Below, in pieces: positions 29,196 to 38,430 of a stretch of DNA of 48,197 nucleotides. The notes below the pieces were generated by a model. The model had not been told where the DNA came from. It was given only the letters and a program-made list of their open reading frames with translations, and searched no databases. Source of the DNA: Prevotella sp. (GTDB lineage: Bacteria; Bacteroidota; Bacteroidia; Bacteroidales; Bacteroidaceae); contig JAILAI010000168.1 in assembly GCA_024681705.1 (NCBI GenBank), positions 1 through 48,197 on the forward strand, given 5' to 3'. Position 1 is the first letter of the stretch, and every line of letters starts with the position of its first letter. Position numbers and translations under genes: made by a program.

Positions 29196-30500
29196 ATGGA
29201 AAAAAAGAAACTCGTCGAGAAAAAGTATCTTGTAACATTCATCCTCATCACGTCTCTTTTTGCGCTTTGGGGATTTGCCAATGATATTACCAACCCAATG
29301 GTAGCTGCTTTCCAAACCGTGATGGAACTATCGGCCGCAAAGGCCTCGATGGTTCAGTTCGCTTTCTATGGTGGATATGCTACGATGGCCGTTCCAGCAG
29401 CCCTTTTCATTCGCAAGTATAGTTACAAGAGTGGTATTCTTCTCGGGTTGGCTCTTTATGCCATAGGTGCCTTCCTCTTTATTCCGGCAGCTGCCTATCA
29501 GGAGTTTACATTCTTCTGTCTGTCTCTCTATATCCTGACATTCGGACTAGCTTTCTTGGAAACCACAGCCAATCCCTTTATCCTTTCGTTGGGCGATAAG
29601 GAGACTTCAACCCGTCGACTTAATATGGCGCAGGCCTTCAATCCGATGGGTTCACTTTGTGGTATGAGTGTTGCTTCACTCATCGTTTTGCCACAACTCA
29701 TCAGTGACAAGCGCGATGCAGCTGGGCAAATCATCTTCCCAACTTTGTCAGCCGCCGAGAAAGCCAATATTCGCATACACGATCTTGCTATCATTCGCGA
29801 CCCATACGTTGCCATCGGTTTGGTCGTTGTCGTTATGTTCATCATCATTGCTTTAAAGAAGATGCCTCGCACTCAGAGCGAGGAGCAGAAAGCTGCTGGT
29901 CATGTACATTCCGCTTCGGTAACGCTCAGCAATCTTTTCCACAATACCAACTATCGTGAAGGTGTGTTGGCTCAGATGTTCTATGTTGCCGCACAAATAA
30001 TGACTTGGACATTTATTATTCAATATGCTGATAATCTGGGCATTAACAAGGCAACGGCTCAGATGTACAACATTGTTGCAATGTCGATGTTCCTTTGTAG
30101 TCGTTTCATTTCAACCTTCCTGATGAAGTATGTAAACTCTCGTCGATTGTTGGCTATATTCGCTCTTGGAGCTGCCATCTGTACTATTGGTGCCATCTGT
30201 ATTGTGGGAATCGTTGGCCTCTATTGCTTGGTTGGCATCAGTTTCTTCATGTCGCTCATGTTCCCAACCATCTATGGAATAGCGCTTGAAAATGTTGATG
30301 CTCAGGACACAACGCTCGGTGCTGCTTTCCTCGTGATGGCTATTGTTGGTGGAGCATTGATGCCACCGCTTCAGGGTATGATTATCGATTTGGAAACGGT
30401 ATTTGGACATCCAGCCGTCAATGTATCCTTCGTCTTGCCTTTACTTTGCTTTGCTATTGTCGGAGCTTATGGCTTGCGAAGCTACCGTCGATTGGCATAG
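29196..30500 (+). CDS. fucP: L-fucose:H+ symporter (MFS)
   Basis: LFALWGFANDITNPMVAAFQTVMELS, FLETTANPFILSLGDKETSTRRLNMAQAFNPMGSL; adjacent to fucI. Confidence 0.95.
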   Translation: MEKKKLVEKKYLVTFILITSLFALWGFANDITNPMVAAFQTVMELSAAKASMVQFAFYGGYATMAVPAALFIRKYSYKSGILLGLALYAIGAFLFIPAAAYQEFTFFCLSLYILTFGLAFLETTANPFILSLGDKETSTRRLNMAQAFNPMGSLCGMSVASLIVLPQLISDKRDAAGQIIFPTLSAAEKANIRIHDLAIIRDPYVAIGLVVVVMFIIIALKKMPRTQSEEQKAAGHVHSASVTLSNLFHNTNYREGVLAQMFYVAAQIMTWTFIIQYADNLGINKATAQMYNIVAMSMFLCSRFISTFLMKYVNSRRLLAIFALGAAICTIGAICIVGIVGLYCLVGISFFMSLMFPTIYGIALENVDAQDTTLGAAFLVMAIVGGALMPPLQGMIIDLETVFGHPAVNVSFVLPLLCFAIVGAYGLRSYRRLA

Positions 30501-30657
30501 AATTGTCTGGGAACTTGATTGTTCCTTATCTCTGTCTATGTTCGAGAGTTTTTGTTAACTCTTTGATTTACTGTTATTTAAGTATAATACTGAGGTCCTT
30601 CATCTCTTGTTGCGATGGAGGACTTTAGGTATTTCAGCAAAATGACTTGTGAAAAGC

Positions 30658-30742
30658 GGCGAAATGAATCATCAATTTTGGCGCAATTAGTTACGCATTT
30701 TGGCGCTTTTACTAAAGCATTTCGGCGCATTCTCTTTAGACC
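30658..30742 (+). repeat. 22-bp-period degenerate tandem repeat, locus B
   Basis: ggcgaaatgaatcatcaatttt / ggcgcaattagttacgcatttt / ggcgcttttactaaagcatttc / ggcgcattctctttagacc: exact 22-nt spacing of GGCG. Confidence 0.75.
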
Positions 30743-30762
30743 TTCGTCGAAGAGGTTTTTTG

Positions 30763-31581
30763 TTATTCTGATTTTTGTTGTCGTTGTCTAACCGCCTCGA
30801 AAAGTAATATGGCGGCAGAGACTGATACATTAAGCGAATCGAGGTGTCCAAGCATTGGAATTCGGATGTGGGCCGTTGCCGCCTCACGCCATTGGTTGGT
30901 GAGCCCTGTTGATTCGGTTCCCATAACAATTGCCGTCGGAATATTCATCGGAGTGTCATAATAGGGTAGGGAATCTTGTAATTGTGCCGTCAGAATCTGA
31001 ATGTTTCTTTCTTGTAAAAAGCGGATGCATTCTTCGGAAGAACAAGCAACGGTAGGCACCGTGAAAAGTGCACCCAAAGAAGCACGAATGAGATTAGGGT
31101 TGTAAAGATCGGTGAGCGGGTCGCAAACAATCACGGCATCTGCTTGAGCGGCATCGGCGGACCTCAATATGGCTCCCAGATTACCAGGCTTCTCTACGCT
31201 TTCTAACACTACGACTAGAGGATTGTCTGGCAAATCCAAATCTGATAGTTTGGTTTGTTTGGCTTTAACTATTGCAATGACTCCTTCGGTACTTCCACGA
31301 TAGGCAATACGCTCATATACACGTGAAGAAACCGTGAATATATCCGTTGTGGGAAGCATAGACGTGAGCTGGGATAGTGATAAAGTAGAATTGCTGTTTT
31401 CGTTGCAAACGAAGAGACAAACAATTTCATAACCCGCCTCGAGACAATGCATCACCTCACGCTGACCTTCAACTACGAATTGGTTTTCTTGACGACGCGT
31501 CGACGACTTCTGTTGTAAAGTCAGAAGGTGCTTGATGCGTGGGTTCTGTACGCTGGTTATGCTTGTTTCCATTGCCGTCAT
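30763..31581 (-). CDS. TrmH/SpoU-family RNA 2'-O-methyltransferase
   Basis: NPRIKHLLTLQQKSSTRRQENQFVVEGQREV, ESVEKPGNLGAILRSADAAQADAVI, AIVMGTESTGLTNQW, IPMLGHLDSLNVSVSAAILLFEA. Confidence 0.93.
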   Translation of the reverse strand: MTAMETSITSVQNPRIKHLLTLQQKSSTRRQENQFVVEGQREVMHCLEAGYEIVCLFVCNENSNSTLSLSQLTSMLPTTDIFTVSSRVYERIAYRGSTEGVIAIVKAKQTKLSDLDLPDNPLVVVLESVEKPGNLGAILRSADAAQADAVIVCDPLTDLYNPNLIRASLGALFTVPTVACSSEECIRFLQERNIQILTAQLQDSLPYYDTPMNIPTAIVMGTESTGLTNQWREAATAHIRIPMLGHLDSLNVSVSAAILLFEAVRQRQQKSE

Positions 31582-31836
31582 TATCGATTTCTTTTTGTTT
31601 GCAAAAGTACATATTTTAAGCCGTTCTACCAAACATTCTTCTTAAAAAGCCGAAACAGATAGTTTAGGATTAATAATTGTTGTATCCATAATGGCTTTGC
31701 GATAAGTAGAAGCTTTACGTTTTTACTAAAAAAATCAAAACGTCTGGCATTTCTTTTGTTGATTGGAGATTATTCAGTACCTTTGAATTGTTTTAAAGGA
31801 TTTGGCGTAGGATTACACTCGTTTGAGTTTATGATA

Positions 31837-32439
31837 ATGAATAAAAAGATATTATTCCTTCATGGGTTCTTTGCTAGTGGTCAGTGCATTCCGGCATTGG
31901 CTTTGCGCGATGCGTTTGTCGGCAAAGCGCAGGTTCTCACTCCCGATTTGTCAATACATCCATACGAATCCATCGAACTGATACGGAAGATTTGCGAAGA
32001 AGAAAGACCCGATTTGTTGGTGGGTAATAGTTGTGGAGCGTTTTATGCACAGATAATTGCCTCAAAAATCGGTTTACCTGCTTTATTGGGCAATCCTCAT
32101 TTTCAGATGACGGAATTTCTTAAAACGCGTATAGGAACTCATCAGTTTAAATCACCGCGCAAAGATGGGAATCAGCAATTTATTATCGACGATGATCTTA
32201 TAGCTGAGTTTGCGCAAATGGAGAAAGTTCAGTTCGATAATTATCATCCGAAAAACAAAGAACGCATATGGGGGTTGTTTGGAGAGAATGATACTTTGGC
32301 TCACTTTGAACCTCTTTTTTTGAAGTATTATACGGAGTCTTTTCACTTTCCAGGTGGGCATACACCCACTGATGATGAAGTACGAATTTGGTATGTTCCC
32401 TTAGCGGAGAAAATGCTTGAATCAATTAAGTATGAATAA
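31837..32439 (+). CDS. YqiA/YcfP-like alpha/beta-fold esterase
   Basis: MNKKILFLHGFFASGQ, LLVGNSCGAFYAQIIASKIGLPALLGNPH, FPGGHTPTDDEV. Confidence 0.8.
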   Translation: MNKKILFLHGFFASGQCIPALALRDAFVGKAQVLTPDLSIHPYESIELIRKICEEERPDLLVGNSCGAFYAQIIASKIGLPALLGNPHFQMTEFLKTRIGTHQFKSPRKDGNQQFIIDDDLIAEFAQMEKVQFDNYHPKNKERIWGLFGENDTLAHFEPLFLKYYTESFHFPGGHTPTDDEVRIWYVPLAEKMLESIKYE

Positions 32440-33160
32440 AATGAACGATAAACAGATGAAATCAGCCATAGAAGCTCGTCATAGTGTGCGAGCGTATAGA
32501 GAGAAACCATTGACCGAAGATGTTGTCAGCACGTTGGAGGATAAAATCACAGAAGTCAATCGTTTGGGAAATCTGCATATTCAACTCATTCAGAACGAAC
32601 CGAAAGCCTTTCAAGGAAAACTGGCTAAATATGGTAAGTTTCGGGGAGTTACGAATTATCTCGTAATGGCAGGTAGGAAAGCTGACGATCTCGACGAACG
32701 CATCGGCTATTATGGTGAGCAACTTGTGTTGCTTGCTCAGACTCTTGGGCTAAATTCTTGTTGGGTGGGACTTAGCTATTCGAAAGTTCCGGGAACGTAT
32801 GTGCTCGATGAAGGTGAAGTCATAAAGGCCTACATTTCTATAGGATATGGGGAGACTCAGGGCATTTCGCATAAGACAAAGAGCATAGAACAAGTGAGTT
32901 CATCTAGGGCAACCGACGGTCAAACGCCTTTATGGTTTCGACAAGGTGTCGAAGCGGCCTTATTAGCACCTACGGCCGTAAATCAGCAGAAGTTCTTTTT
33001 CGAATACATTCCAGCTAAAGATGGAAAACTTGCTCAGGTTCTTGCTAAACGTAAATTCTCTTTAGTAGGTTTCACCCAGATGGATTTAGGAATCGCCAAG
33101 TGCCACTTTGAAATTGGGGCAGGGATAGAAAACTTCGAGTGGAAACAAGAAGAAAAATGA
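32432..33160 (+). CDS. Nitroreductase family protein
   Basis: AIEARHSVRAYREKPL, YLVMAGRKADD, GLNSCWVGLSYSKVPG, ISIGYGE, LLAPTAVNQQKFFFE. ATGAATAA overlap with the previous gene. Confidence 0.88.
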   Translation: MNKMNDKQMKSAIEARHSVRAYREKPLTEDVVSTLEDKITEVNRLGNLHIQLIQNEPKAFQGKLAKYGKFRGVTNYLVMAGRKADDLDERIGYYGEQLVLLAQTLGLNSCWVGLSYSKVPGTYVLDEGEVIKAYISIGYGETQGISHKTKSIEQVSSSRATDGQTPLWFRQGVEAALLAPTAVNQQKFFFEYIPAKDGKLAQVLAKRKFSLVGFTQMDLGIAKCHFEIGAGIENFEWKQEEK

Positions 33161-33166
33161 GTGGAA

Positions 33167-33493
33167 ATGGAACATCTGACGAACATCAACGATATTGAAC
33201 AGACGATAAAAGACAACCGTTTGTGCCTTTTCTACATTAAAGCACCCGATTGCGGAGTATGTAACGTCATGCTCGATAAGGTGGTGCGAATGACAGATCG
33301 TTATCCTTCACTTAAATCTTTCTTTACAGATATAACGGAAGTTCCCTTAATAGCAGGGAGATTTCTAGTTTATTCGGGTCCAACAGTTCTATTGCTGATG
33401 GAAGAAAAGGAAATCTATCGGGCGTCACAATTCATCAATATTGAGGAACTGGAACGAAAAATCGCCCAATATCTCGAGCTCTTAGGACTTTAG
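33167..33493 (+). CDS. Thioredoxin-like protein
   Basis: CLFYIKAPDCGVCNVMLDKV (CxxC), FFTDITEVPLIAGRFLVYSGPTVLLLMEEKE. Confidence 0.85.
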   Translation: MEHLTNINDIEQTIKDNRLCLFYIKAPDCGVCNVMLDKVVRMTDRYPSLKSFFTDITEVPLIAGRFLVYSGPTVLLLMEEKEIYRASQFINIEELERKIAQYLELLGL

Positions 33494-33514
33494 CGCAATT
33501 GCAGATAAATATCG

Positions 33515-35344
33515 TTAATTCTTCTTACCAGTAATGATATAAGGAATGTTGTTGATTATCAGCATGTCTTTTTGCAATTCACCTGGTAACTCCTCGTAAG
33601 GGGCGATATCTAAATGAATGAATTGTTCATTCTTCAGTTCATTAAAACGAGAACGGTCTTTACGCTCTGAAATCGTAGCAGCTCGATAACCCATAAATAA
33701 CATTGTTGTCATCCATCTCCGATGTTCCAATTCTGAGAGTCTATACAAATCAGCATCTGAGAGGTGCAACTCTTTTTCATTGTTTACGTCAATTTGTAAA
33801 CTTCTGAGTTTCAATACAATTGAGTTCGCGCTTGCAATACTGGAGTATTTATGAGCATAGGGCAGTTTCTCCCACGCTTCCGATTCATCATTTGCAGGAG
33901 GATTACCATATTCTAAATCATAGACACGATTTACTCTCTTGCCCATGGCTGAACGTTGTAGGAATAAAGGATCACCTCCACCAACAGAGTTGCCAAACAA
34001 AAAGATATTGCCATACATGCCTGTCGAAATAGCTGCTTTCATCACTTCGGTATAACCATTTTGGGAAACTGCTACGTTCACATCGTTGTTATATATGATG
34101 TGCGGAAGATGCAAAGCCATATATGCATTGGTCTCGTCATCACCGAAACACATAGCCATTGCTAATGTCTCAGATGGATTGTCAACCCATGATTCAATCA
34201 ATTTAGTTGTGTAAGGCGACATGAGCTGACTATCAATGAATTCCCATTCAATATCCATGAAATCACCATATTCGTTTTTCGGGATGAATTCTTCTGTCTT
34301 CTCTGACGACAAATAACGATAATGGCATAAGTCAAACATATTGCGGTAACAGGCGGTGAAGCTATTCATTTCTTTCACCCCATATCCTATTAGTGAAATC
34401 TTGGTTCTAGTGGTTTTTTCTTTGTTGTAATTGGGGAAATGACACAATTGTGCGGCAACCATGGCGAACGACCGCGAAACATCAGTGTTCCCAACAATGG
34501 CTAAATGTAAACGACGATTTGTGTCGTTAACAGTGAATGCAGGCAAAAAGTTTGTTCCTGTCATTAAGCGCTCGGCAGAATAATCCAATTCATTGATAAC
34601 CTCAACGTTCAGTCTTGAAAGCTTACTCGTTTTGATATAATTGAAAACACTGAGCGTCGTATGCATCTGCATAATAATGTAACAGGGAATTGTTGGACCG
34701 TCTCCTTTGCACACTTCTTTCAGGTGATTCAGACATCTCATGTTGAGAGAGTCATGTCCAATTTCATTGTCTTCACCAATAATATAAATTGCGCTAGCCT
34801 TATCAGCACAAGCATCTGCGAGATAGCTTAAGGTGTGCCTTTCCCGATGAAAATAATTCAGTCTTTTGCAAAATGAAGAATCCGCTAATTCTATCTTCAT
34901 CTGTCTTCTGAGGGTTATGACGTCTATTGCTGTCATCACCAATATGTCTTTTCCTTCAAAATCTTTATTGTCCTTAATTGCTAACAACATATTCTTGAGA
35001 GGTCTCCCTGCACCTATAATCAGGATGTGATCTTTATAAGGATAAACGGACTCTCCATTTCTGTATGAATTCGACATATTGTCGAAAATCTTAACAAAGA
35101 TAGAGATAAGCACTGCGGAGAAAAGTACTCTTCCGATTAAGCCGGCAATCAGCTTAAAGAGCCGATGTTCGCCAGATGCACCTATTCCAAAAAAGCTGGG
35201 AAGGATGTCAAGACACTTTAAACCAACAAAAAGCCAGTTGTAAATTAGTAAAGCAACTATTACAACGGCAATCAGTAAGACGAGCCAAATCAACTGTTTC
35301 CCATGACCTTCTGAAAGTGTCCTGTCTATATTGCGCTTTGACAT
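33515..35344 (-). CDS. Predicted membrane RCK/CASTOR-like plus RyR-domain protein
   Basis: Two N-terminal hydrophobic helices flanking a short loop; Rossmann-like DHILIIGAGRPLKNMLLAI; second nucleotide-binding-like module HLAIVGNTDVSRSFAM; C-terminal LSELEHRRWMTTMLFMGYR...HLDIAPYEELPGELQKDML resembling the RyR repeat (E-H-W...GW...P...L). Confidence 0.6.
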   Translation of the reverse strand: MSKRNIDRTLSEGHGKQLIWLVLLIAVVIVALLIYNWLFVGLKCLDILPSFFGIGASGEHRLFKLIAGLIGRVLFSAVLISIFVKIFDNMSNSYRNGESVYPYKDHILIIGAGRPLKNMLLAIKDNKDFEGKDILVMTAIDVITLRRQMKIELADSSFCKRLNYFHRERHTLSYLADACADKASAIYIIGEDNEIGHDSLNMRCLNHLKEVCKGDGPTIPCYIIMQMHTTLSVFNYIKTSKLSRLNVEVINELDYSAERLMTGTNFLPAFTVNDTNRRLHLAIVGNTDVSRSFAMVAAQLCHFPNYNKEKTTRTKISLIGYGVKEMNSFTACYRNMFDLCHYRYLSSEKTEEFIPKNEYGDFMDIEWEFIDSQLMSPYTTKLIESWVDNPSETLAMAMCFGDDETNAYMALHLPHIIYNNDVNVAVSQNGYTEVMKAAISTGMYGNIFLFGNSVGGGDPLFLQRSAMGKRVNRVYDLEYGNPPANDESEAWEKLPYAHKYSSIASANSIVLKLRSLQIDVNNEKELHLSDADLYRLSELEHRRWMTTMLFMGYRAATISERKDRSRFNELKNEQFIHLDIAPYEELPGELQKDMLIINNIPYIITGKKN

Positions 35345-35563
35345 AATAAAATCATTTATGTTAGTTTACAAAAACAACACGTAAAGCCTGAAGCCACTAA
35401 TATGACTTCATGGCAAAGGTACAAATAAAAAGTGAAAACCAACTTCTTTTTGTCGGATTATTTACATGACGTACATTGAAGATGGCATAATTGTAGTTAT
35501 ATGTACTTTTCTAGTTTCATTCTATCAGAAGTTGAATCATTAGAAGCCTTATGCTTTAGTACG

Positions 35564-35597
35564 AAAAAAGAGGGCCCCCGATTCACATCGGGAACCC
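35564..35597 (-). terminator. Intrinsic terminator of galE
   Basis: Minus strand GGGTTCCCGAT-GTGA-ATCGGGGGCCC-TCTTTTTT. Confidence 0.9.
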
Positions 35598-35655
35598 TTA
35601 ACAACACAAACACAAAACACACAAGTCCTCTGAGGCAGAGAACAAGTGTTTGGGG

Positions 35656-36696
35656 TTACTGGATGCCGTCCTCACGAAGTTTCTGCTGCCACTTCCATGC
35701 AGAACGAAGAACATCCTTTATATCGGCCTCAGCTTTCCAACCGAGGACTTTGTTCGCTTTGTCTACATTGCCCCACACTTTCTCGATGTCGCCTTCACGA
35801 CGCGGAGCGTATTTCCAATTGAGTTTTACACCTGTAGCTTCTTCGAATCCTTCTACCACTTCGAGTGTGCTTAGGCCTCTTCCGGTACCAATGTTGAACA
35901 CTTCTACGGGTTCTTCCCCTGGGTTGTCGAGCACGCGTTCCATTGCTTTAACATGAGCTTTGGCTAGATCGACGACATAGATATAGTCGCGAATACAAGT
36001 TCCATCGGGCGTTGCATAATCATTTCCAAAAATCTTCAGTTGTTCACGAATGCCGATAGCAGTTTGTGTGACAAAAGGAATAAGATTCATGGGGACACCA
36101 TTAGGCAGTTCGCCGATGAGTGCAGAGGGATGTGCACCTATAGGATTGAAATATCGAAGAATGATAGCTCTTACGGGAGCACCACTATGAATGTAGTCCT
36201 GGATAATCTCTTCGTTGATCTGTTTGGTGTTTCCGTAGGGAGAGAGGGCCTTTTGGATGGGCGCCTGCTCAGTTACAGGAAGGTTCTCCTTTGTGGGTTG
36301 TCCGTAGACGGTGCAACTACTGGAGAATATAATACCCTCGACACCATAACGAGGCATCAGTTCAAGAAGATTCACCAACGAGGTGATGTTGTTACGATAA
36401 TAGAGTAGGGGCTTTTCCACACTTTCTCCAACAGCCTTTGAAGCGGCGAAATGAATGATGCCCTTTATACCTGAATGCTTGCGGAATACATTCTCAAGTG
36501 CTTCCATATCGCAGCAGTCGACTTGTTCGAAAGCTGGACGGATACCTGTTATTTTCTCAATTCCATCAATGACTTCAGCCTTTGAGTTCGACAGGTTGTC
36601 GATAATCACAACGTCGTAGCCTGCCTGTTGAAGTTCAACAGTTGTATGGCTTCCAATAAAGCCAGTACCACCAGTTACTAGAATTTTTTGTTTCAT
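35656..36696 (-). CDS. galE: UDP-glucose 4-epimerase
   Basis: ILVTGGTGFIGSHTTVELQQAGYDVVIIDNLSNS, SSSCTVYGQP, YGNTKQINEEI, RDYIYVVDLAKAH, FNIGTGRGLSTLEVV. Confidence 0.97.
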   Translation of the reverse strand: MKQKILVTGGTGFIGSHTTVELQQAGYDVVIIDNLSNSKAEVIDGIEKITGIRPAFEQVDCCDMEALENVFRKHSGIKGIIHFAASKAVGESVEKPLLYYRNNITSLVNLLELMPRYGVEGIIFSSSCTVYGQPTKENLPVTEQAPIQKALSPYGNTKQINEEIIQDYIHSGAPVRAIILRYFNPIGAHPSALIGELPNGVPMNLIPFVTQTAIGIREQLKIFGNDYATPDGTCIRDYIYVVDLAKAHVKAMERVLDNPGEEPVEVFNIGTGRGLSTLEVVEGFEEATGVKLNWKYAPRREGDIEKVWGNVDKANKVLGWKAEADIKDVLRSAWKWQQKLREDGIQ

Positions 36697-36744
36697 ATTT
36701 ATCTTCTTTGGTTATTTTGCGTATAATAGATGGGGAAAACCTTC

Positions 36745-38412
36745 TTATTTGTATTTCTCAATGAGTGAATCGGCTTGTTCGCTTCCGAGTTCTTTTGCTT
36801 TGCCGAAACTATTGAGAGCTTCTGTTTTCATTTCTTTTCTTATCTGCGAAAGTCCTAACAATAGCCAACCCTCAGGATATTCAGGGGCAATCTCTGTGCA
36901 TTTCTGTGCAAATTGAAGAGCCTGATCGGTTTGTCCCACCCTTAGTTGTTGTTGAGCCATCTCAGCGTAGTAGACGGGTTCCTTGGGCGAGAGGATGATG
37001 GCGCGTCCCATATCGGCCAAAGCCTGTTGGTAAAGGCGACCTTTCACCTCAGCCTGCGAACGCATGTAATAGAATTCTGATGTCACACGCCCTTGCATGA
37101 GAATCTCATAGCGCGTATAATCAAACACCGCCTGACGGAAACTATCCGTTTGCAGATACGCTTCAGCCCTCGCAAGGAAATAGGGAGCTGCCTCTGCAAA
37201 ACGAAGTGTATCGGTCGTGTTGATAGCACTATCGAGCAACTGTATGATTTCTTTACTGGGCGCCTGAAGCATCTTTTTGCACTGAGCCTGCTCAAAAAGG
37301 AGTTCGGGATTGGCAAAATCCTTATTCTTGTAAAGATTGTCAAAGAGATTTAGTGCCTCTTGGAACTGTCCCTTTGAAAACAGAATCTGTGCCTGATGAT
37401 GCTGATAAAGTGGTATGGGGTTGAGAGTGAGCGCCGTGTTCACCTCCTCAAGAGCTTTGTCGAGTGTCCATTTGGGGAACTCTGCATTTGGTTTATATAT
37501 GGCCTTGTCGTAAATGATACGGCTATACTGATAGTGAGCTTCGTCCTTTTGTTCAGCTTTCTTCAGAGCCTCTTCCATTGTCTGATCGGCTTCGGCAAAG
37601 CGGTTAGCCACGTAGTGTATTCGGGCCATTGCTTCATAACCTTCGACGTTAGTTGGGAAAAGCGACATGAAATCTCGAACGGCTGCATCATATTTTATGG
37701 AGTCTCCACTTTGTTGTGCCATCATCAGTGACAATTGAGCCTGTTGAGGATCGGTAGGCATCGCCAAAGGGATAGATATCTGGCGAATAGACGGGTCGTT
37801 GTAGCTAAGGGCCGATAATGTAAGGTTATGTACATATCGGGCATCAACGGCGTAGGTGTCGAACGAAGTTGTACTGACACGCATAAGTCCCATCACCTCT
37901 CCATTGGCGTTGACAAACGGACAAGCCAGTGCATTGTCGGGAGCATTCATGTTGAAAATATAGTAGGCATACTGACCGTCGAAAGTCTCGAGTGTCTTAA
38001 CGGTAGCAGGGTAGACATCAGGATTCTTTGTGGAATAACCGACGAGCCACGACGATGTGCCTTGGCTTTGTGCTGAGGCCAACTGTGCAGGAGTCGTCTT
38101 ACCTTCTACCTTGAATCGTGCAACGTCATAAGCATCACTGATGCCTAGCATACGGGTCACATTCATTCGTGTTCCTTTTTGGTCGATGACGACGGCAGAA
38201 GCAGCTCCCAAGAATGGTTTCAAGTCGCTGATGGCTTCTCCGTTAGTGCTGATAAACACACCATGACTACTACCTAAAAATGTACCGTCGGCGCGGAAAG
38301 TAGTGAGCGTGAATACACTTTTTGCAACGTTTTTCACCGCAGCAGGTTGCGCACTCAATGCCGTCGCAAAGAATGCAAGAAGGAGGAATGATATGATTTT
38401 CTTTACTTTCAT
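36745..38412 (-). CDS. Trypsin/HtrA-like domain (apparently catalytically degenerate) plus TPR protein
   Basis: N-terminal LGSSHGVFISTNGEAISDL...DAYDVARFKV...ALACPFVNANGEVMGLMRV follows the HtrA layout without the canonical His/Ser motifs; TPR-like repeats follow. Confidence 0.7.
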   Translation of the reverse strand: MKVKKIISFLLLAFFATALSAQPAAVKNVAKSVFTLTTFRADGTFLGSSHGVFISTNGEAISDLKPFLGAASAVVIDQKGTRMNVTRMLGISDAYDVARFKVEGKTTPAQLASAQSQGTSSWLVGYSTKNPDVYPATVKTLETFDGQYAYYIFNMNAPDNALACPFVNANGEVMGLMRVSTTSFDTYAVDARYVHNLTLSALSYNDPSIRQISIPLAMPTDPQQAQLSLMMAQQSGDSIKYDAAVRDFMSLFPTNVEGYEAMARIHYVANRFAEADQTMEEALKKAEQKDEAHYQYSRIIYDKAIYKPNAEFPKWTLDKALEEVNTALTLNPIPLYQHHQAQILFSKGQFQEALNLFDNLYKNKDFANPELLFEQAQCKKMLQAPSKEIIQLLDSAINTTDTLRFAEAAPYFLARAEAYLQTDSFRQAVFDYTRYEILMQGRVTSEFYYMRSQAEVKGRLYQQALADMGRAIILSPKEPVYYAEMAQQQLRVGQTDQALQFAQKCTEIAPEYPEGWLLLGLSQIRKEMKTEALNSFGKAKELGSEQADSLIEKYK

Positions 38413-38430
38413 TTCTTTGTTGTTGAATAA

